Shown: one piece after another, positions 7,638-9,417 of the stretch
Numbering within the stretch: position 1 is the first letter of the stretch
How the letters are laid out: every line of letters begins with the position of its first letter
NCBI GenBank assembly: GCA_019313735.1
Contig: JAFDAR010000027.1
Span: 1 to 9,417 of the forward strand
From: Deltaproteobacteria bacterium
GTDB lineage: Bacteria > Desulfobacterota > Syntrophia > Syntrophales > UBA2210
DNA length: 9,417 nucleotides
Direction: 5' to 3'
Translations under genes and position numbers: made by a program
Notes under the pieces: generated by a model
The model's database searches: none
Told to the model about the DNA's origin: nothing
The model's input: only the letters and a program-made list of their open reading frames with translations

Positions 7638-8551
7638 ATATCCTGTCCCCTCTAAAACCGATACCGATAAAGGATCGTATTTCTATCCTTTTTCTACAGA
7701 AGGGCAATCTGGACGTGCTCGATGGTGCTTTTGTGGTGGTCGACAAAACTGGAGTGCGCACCCACATTCCTGTCGGAGGAGTTGCCTGTCTGATGCTTGA
7801 ACCGGGAACGAGGGTTTCGCACGCCGCAGTTACCTTGGCATCCCGCGTTGGCTGTCTCCTTGTCTGGATCGGAGAAGCCGGGGTCCGTCTTTATGCCTCA
7901 GGGCAGCCGGGCGGCGCCCGGTCGGATCGCTTATTATATCAGGCGAAACTCGCACTGGACGATGCTGCCCGTTTGAAAGTTGTTAGAAAGATGTATGCCC
8001 TGCGTTTTAAGGAAGAGCCTCCGGCAAAACGTAGTGTCCAGCAATTGCGGGGGATCGAAGGTGTTCGGGTTCGTAAGATGTATGAACTTCTTGCGCGGCA
8101 ATACAAGGTTCAGTGGAAGAGCCGGAACTATAACCATACGCAGTGGGAAAGTGGTGACGTGCCCAACAGGTGTCTCAGCTCAGCAACTGCCTGTCTCTAT
8201 GGTATTTGCGAGGCGGCAATCCTTGCGGCGGGGTACGCCCCGGCTGTTGGGTTCATTCATACGGGTAAGCCTCAATCCTTTGTATATGACATTGCCGATA
8301 TCTTCAAATTTGAGACTGTCATTCCTATCGCGTTCAGAATTGCCGCGAAAAAGCCCCGCAATCCAGAGCGGGATGTGCGACTTGCCTGTCGAGATGTTTT
8401 CAGGCAAACACGGCTGCTTCGCCGAATTATCCCTACAATTGAGGAAGTATTGGCGGCAGGAGAAATAGCAAGGCCAATCGCTCCTGATGAGGCTGTGGAG
8501 ATTGCAATACCGAATAAGGAGGGCATAGGTGATGCTGGTCATCGTGGTTGA
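7634..8551 (+). CDS. cas1: Cas1, type I-E spacer integrase
   Basis: Cas1 is the integrase that, with Cas2, inserts prespacers at the leader-repeat junction. From the ATG at 7634 the product has 305 residues, the same length as E. coli Cas1. The metal-binding residues are all present: E142 in LRGIEG, H209 in GFIHTGKP, and D219 and D222 in SFVYDIADIFKF (E. coli E141, H208, D218, D221, offset by one residue at the N-terminus). Other near-identical blocks are GVRTHIPVGGVACLMLEPGT (40-59), YASGQPGGARSD (87-98), LLYQAKLALD (100-109) and RLACRDVFR (249-257). The start is chosen by the ATGA overlap with casE and by alignment to E. coli. An ATG at 7607 would add nine residues inside casE. The upstream ribosome site is weak, so translation probably relies on coupling to casE. 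The C-terminus GDAGHRG matches GDAGHRSS of E. coli. Confidence 0.98.
   Translation: MNILSPLKPIPIKDRISILFLQKGNLDVLDGAFVVVDKTGVRTHIPVGGVACLMLEPGTRVSHAAVTLASRVGCLLVWIGEAGVRLYASGQPGGARSDRLLYQAKLALDDAARLKVVRKMYALRFKEEPPAKRSVQQLRGIEGVRVRKMYELLARQYKVQWKSRNYNHTQWESGDVPNRCLSSATACLYGICEAAILAAGYAPAVGFIHTGKPQSFVYDIADIFKFETVIPIAFRIAAKKPRNPERDVRLACRDVFRQTRLLRRIIPTIEEVLAAGEIARPIAPDEAVEIAIPNKEGIGDAGHRG
8516..8523 (+). promoter_or_regulatory. Ribosome binding site for cas2 inside the end of cas1
   Basis: AAGGAGGG lies within the cas1 coding sequence. It is 6 nt (counted from GGAGG) before a GTG at 8529 and 9 nt before the ATG at 8532. Either codon could start cas2, and the two differ by one residue. Confidence 0.65.
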
Positions 8552-8828
8552 AAATGTGCCGCCTCGTCTTCGGGGCCGTCTGGCATTGTGGCTTCTGGAA
8601 ATAAGAGCCGGTGTATATGTGGGTAAGGTATCACGACGTATACGTGAAATGATATGGGAACAGGTAGAAACAGGTGTCGATGAAGGAAACGCCGTTATGG
8701 TTTGGGCGACCAATACCGAATCAGGGTTTGATTTTCTGACCCTTGGAGCAAACCGCCGCATTCCCGTCGAAATGGACGGGATAAAACTGGTCTCATTTCT
8801 GCCTGAATCGAGTGAAGTGTTATCATAA
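8532..8828 (+). CDS. cas2: Cas2, type I-E adaptation subunit
   Basis: Cas2 is the small ferredoxin-fold dimer that bridges two Cas1 dimers and sets spacer length during adaptation. The product has 98 residues (94 in E. coli). MLVIVVENVPPRLRG (1-15), RAGVYVG (23-29), IREMIWEQV (34-42), VWATNTESGFDF (54-65), NRRIPVEMDG (71-80) and LVSFLP (83-88) match the I-E subfamily (CRISPR-associated protein Cas2, E. coli type) almost block for block. It overlaps the cas1 end by 20 bp, as is usual for this gene pair. A GTG at 8529 is an alternative start. The C-terminal tail is only ten residues beyond LVSFLP, so this is not the Cas2-DnaQ fusion found in some I-E systems. That is relevant because a separate DnaQ-like gene lies at the other end of the operon. 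Confidence 0.97.
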   Translation: MLVIVVENVPPRLRGRLALWLLEIRAGVYVGKVSRRIREMIWEQVETGVDEGNAVMVWATNTESGFDFLTLGANRRIPVEMDGIKLVSFLPESSEVLS

Positions 8829-8939
8829 AATATGGGACTGAAAACCTAGCATATGATTGGTAGATTTATACGATCTTTGAAAACTGAATATTGTCGAAGA
8901 GATACAACAAGTATGTTCCCCGCACTGGTTAGCATATTA
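8829..8939 (+). promoter_or_regulatory. CRISPR leader
   Basis: This A/T-rich, non-coding stretch of 111 bp lies between the cas2 stop and the first complete repeat. Its place, on the cas2 side and upstream of repeats oriented as in E. coli, identifies it as the leader that carries the array promoter and the integration signals. A possible but poor promoter is TTGAAA at 8877-8882 with GATACA at 8901-8906 (18-bp spacer, only three of six -10 matches). I found no full match to the IHF consensus WATCAANNNNTTR on either strand. The last 27 bp (8913-8939) hold a truncated repeat and 13 further bases, so the original leader-repeat junction may have been at 8912/8913. Confidence 0.75.
8913..8926 (+). 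repeat. Truncated CRISPR repeat in the leader
   Basis: ATGTTCCCCGCACT is identical to the first 14 bases of the 29-bp repeat and then diverges into GGTTAGCATATTA before the first complete repeat at 8940. It keeps the left stem arm TCCCCGC and three loop bases. It lacks the right arm and the handle, so it cannot form the Cas6e hairpin alone. It starts 27 bp before repeat 1 instead of the regular 61 bp. A 34-bp deletion inside an ordinary repeat-spacer unit would account for this (15 bp of repeat plus 19 bp of spacer). An aberrant integration event is an alternative. Confidence 0.85.
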
Positions 8940-9417
8940 ATGTTCCCCGCACTTGCGGGGATGAACCGATGTTAAATTTCATCTTCGCCTTGCAACCACA
9001 ATGTTCCCCGCACTTGCGGGGATGAACCGATCATAAAAATGCAAAAATTCATCCTACACAAATGTTCCCCGCACTTGCGGGGATGAACCGGGTGAATCAT
9101 TATCCATTACCGAGAAAAAACTATGTTCCCCGCACTTGCGGGGATGAACCGGGTTTGCGCCGTACCATGACGCGATTGAACGCATGTTCCCCGCACTTGC
9201 GGGGATGAACCGTAACGTACGCTGAATTGCTTGATGTTGGAGAGATGTTCCCCGCACTTGCGGGGATGAACCGCAATTATTAAGGCGGTGAAGGAGAGGT
9301 TGAGAATGTTCCCCGCACTTGCGGGGATGAACCGAAATAGGCGAGATAATAGAATAATAAAGTACAATGTTCCCCGCACTTGCGGGGATGAACCCGCCAA
9401 GGAGAAAGTTAGATACG
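8940..9417 (+). CRISPR. Type I-E CRISPR array, eight complete repeats visible
   Basis: Eight 29-bp repeats start at 8940, 9001, 9062, 9123, 9184, 9245, 9306 and 9367, on an exact 61-bp period. Seven complete 32-bp spacers lie at 8969-9000, 9030-9061, 9091-9122, 9152-9183, 9213-9244, 9274-9305 and 9335-9366. Each repeat begins ATG, forms a 7-bp hairpin (TCCCCGC and GCGGGGA) with loop ACTT, and ends in ATGAACCG. The repeat differs from the E. coli I-E repeat mainly in the loop and one handle base (ATAAACCG there). By analogy, Cas6e should cut after GCGGGG, giving 61-nt crRNAs with handle AUGAACCG. Orientation matches E. coli: leader on the cas2 side, transcription on the + strand. All repeats are identical by eye except the last base of the eighth (C for G at 9395). 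The 22 bases after it (9396-9417) are either part of an eighth spacer or downstream flank. The window ends there, so the true array length is unknown. Confidence 0.98.

Noticed and set aside
8532..8828. Cas2-DnaQ fusion, considered because of the DnaQ-like gene at the left edge
   Set aside because: The frame stops ten residues after the conserved LVSFLP block, so Cas2 is of ordinary size and carries no nuclease domain.
8877..8906. TTGAAA - 18 bp - GATACA as the array promoter
   Set aside because: The -10 element matches only three of six consensus bases, so I mention it within the leader but do not list it as a separate promoter.
9054..9400. Minus-strand open frames of 67 and 97 codons across the array, with repeated peptides such as SPQVRGT and FIPASAGN
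   Set aside because: The recurring peptides are the translated CRISPR repeats in successive frames, a well-known source of false proteins. No ribosome site or independent coding signal is present.
1..9417. A previously undescribed defence system
   Set aside because: Every full-length gene is a recognised I-E component in the usual order. The only unusual elements are the coupled exonuclease and the truncated repeat, which are reported as findings and do not amount to a new system.

Overview
The window holds an almost complete type I-E (Cascade) CRISPR-Cas locus, read entirely on the + strand. In order it carries the last 61 codons of a DnaQ-like 3'-5' exonuclease gene, then cas3, casA/cse1, casB/cse2, casC/cas7, casD/cas5, casE/cas6e, cas1 and cas2, a 111-bp leader, and a CRISPR array that runs to or past the right edge. 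All eight core I-E genes are present with full-length reading frames and readable signature motifs. I see no frameshift or missing catalytic residue.

Layout: 2-187 is the exonuclease C-terminus, and its stop codon overlaps the cas3 start as ATGA. Cas3 (184-2949) is followed after 1 bp by casA (2951-4534). A 47-bp gap with a near-perfect Shine-Dalgarno sequence leads to casB (4582-5088). casC (5111-6220), casD (6225-6950) and casE (6954-7637) follow with short gaps. casE and cas1 (7634-8551) overlap as ATGA, and cas1 and cas2 (8532-8828) overlap by 20 bp. Spacing this tight implies one polycistronic message whose promoter lies upstream of the window. The array has eight complete 29-bp repeats on an exact 61-bp period (first at 8940), seven complete 32-bp spacers, and a truncated repeat copy at 8913-8926 in the leader.

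How the parts work together (established for I-E): Cas6e cuts the array transcript in each repeat to leave an 8-nt 5' handle. Cas5, six Cas7, two Cse2 and Cse1 assemble on the crRNA as Cascade. Cse1 reads the PAM and recruits Cas3, which nicks and degrades target DNA. Cas1-Cas2 insert new spacers at the leader end.

Organism: a bacterium. The Cas proteins, Cas1 and Cas2 above all, closely resemble the E. coli I-E proteins as I remember them. Moderate G+C content and strong AAGGAGG ribosome sites fit a proteobacterium or a desulfobacterial/Geobacter-like lineage, but the window cannot settle this. The cas genes (about 47% G+C in a hand-counted sample) differ from the upstream exonuclease gene (about 57%), which hints that the cas block was acquired horizontally next to a resident gene.

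I do not see an undescribed system. The points worth a second look are the DnaQ-like gene translationally coupled to cas3, the truncated repeat between leader and array, and the one-base change at the 3' end of the last visible repeat.
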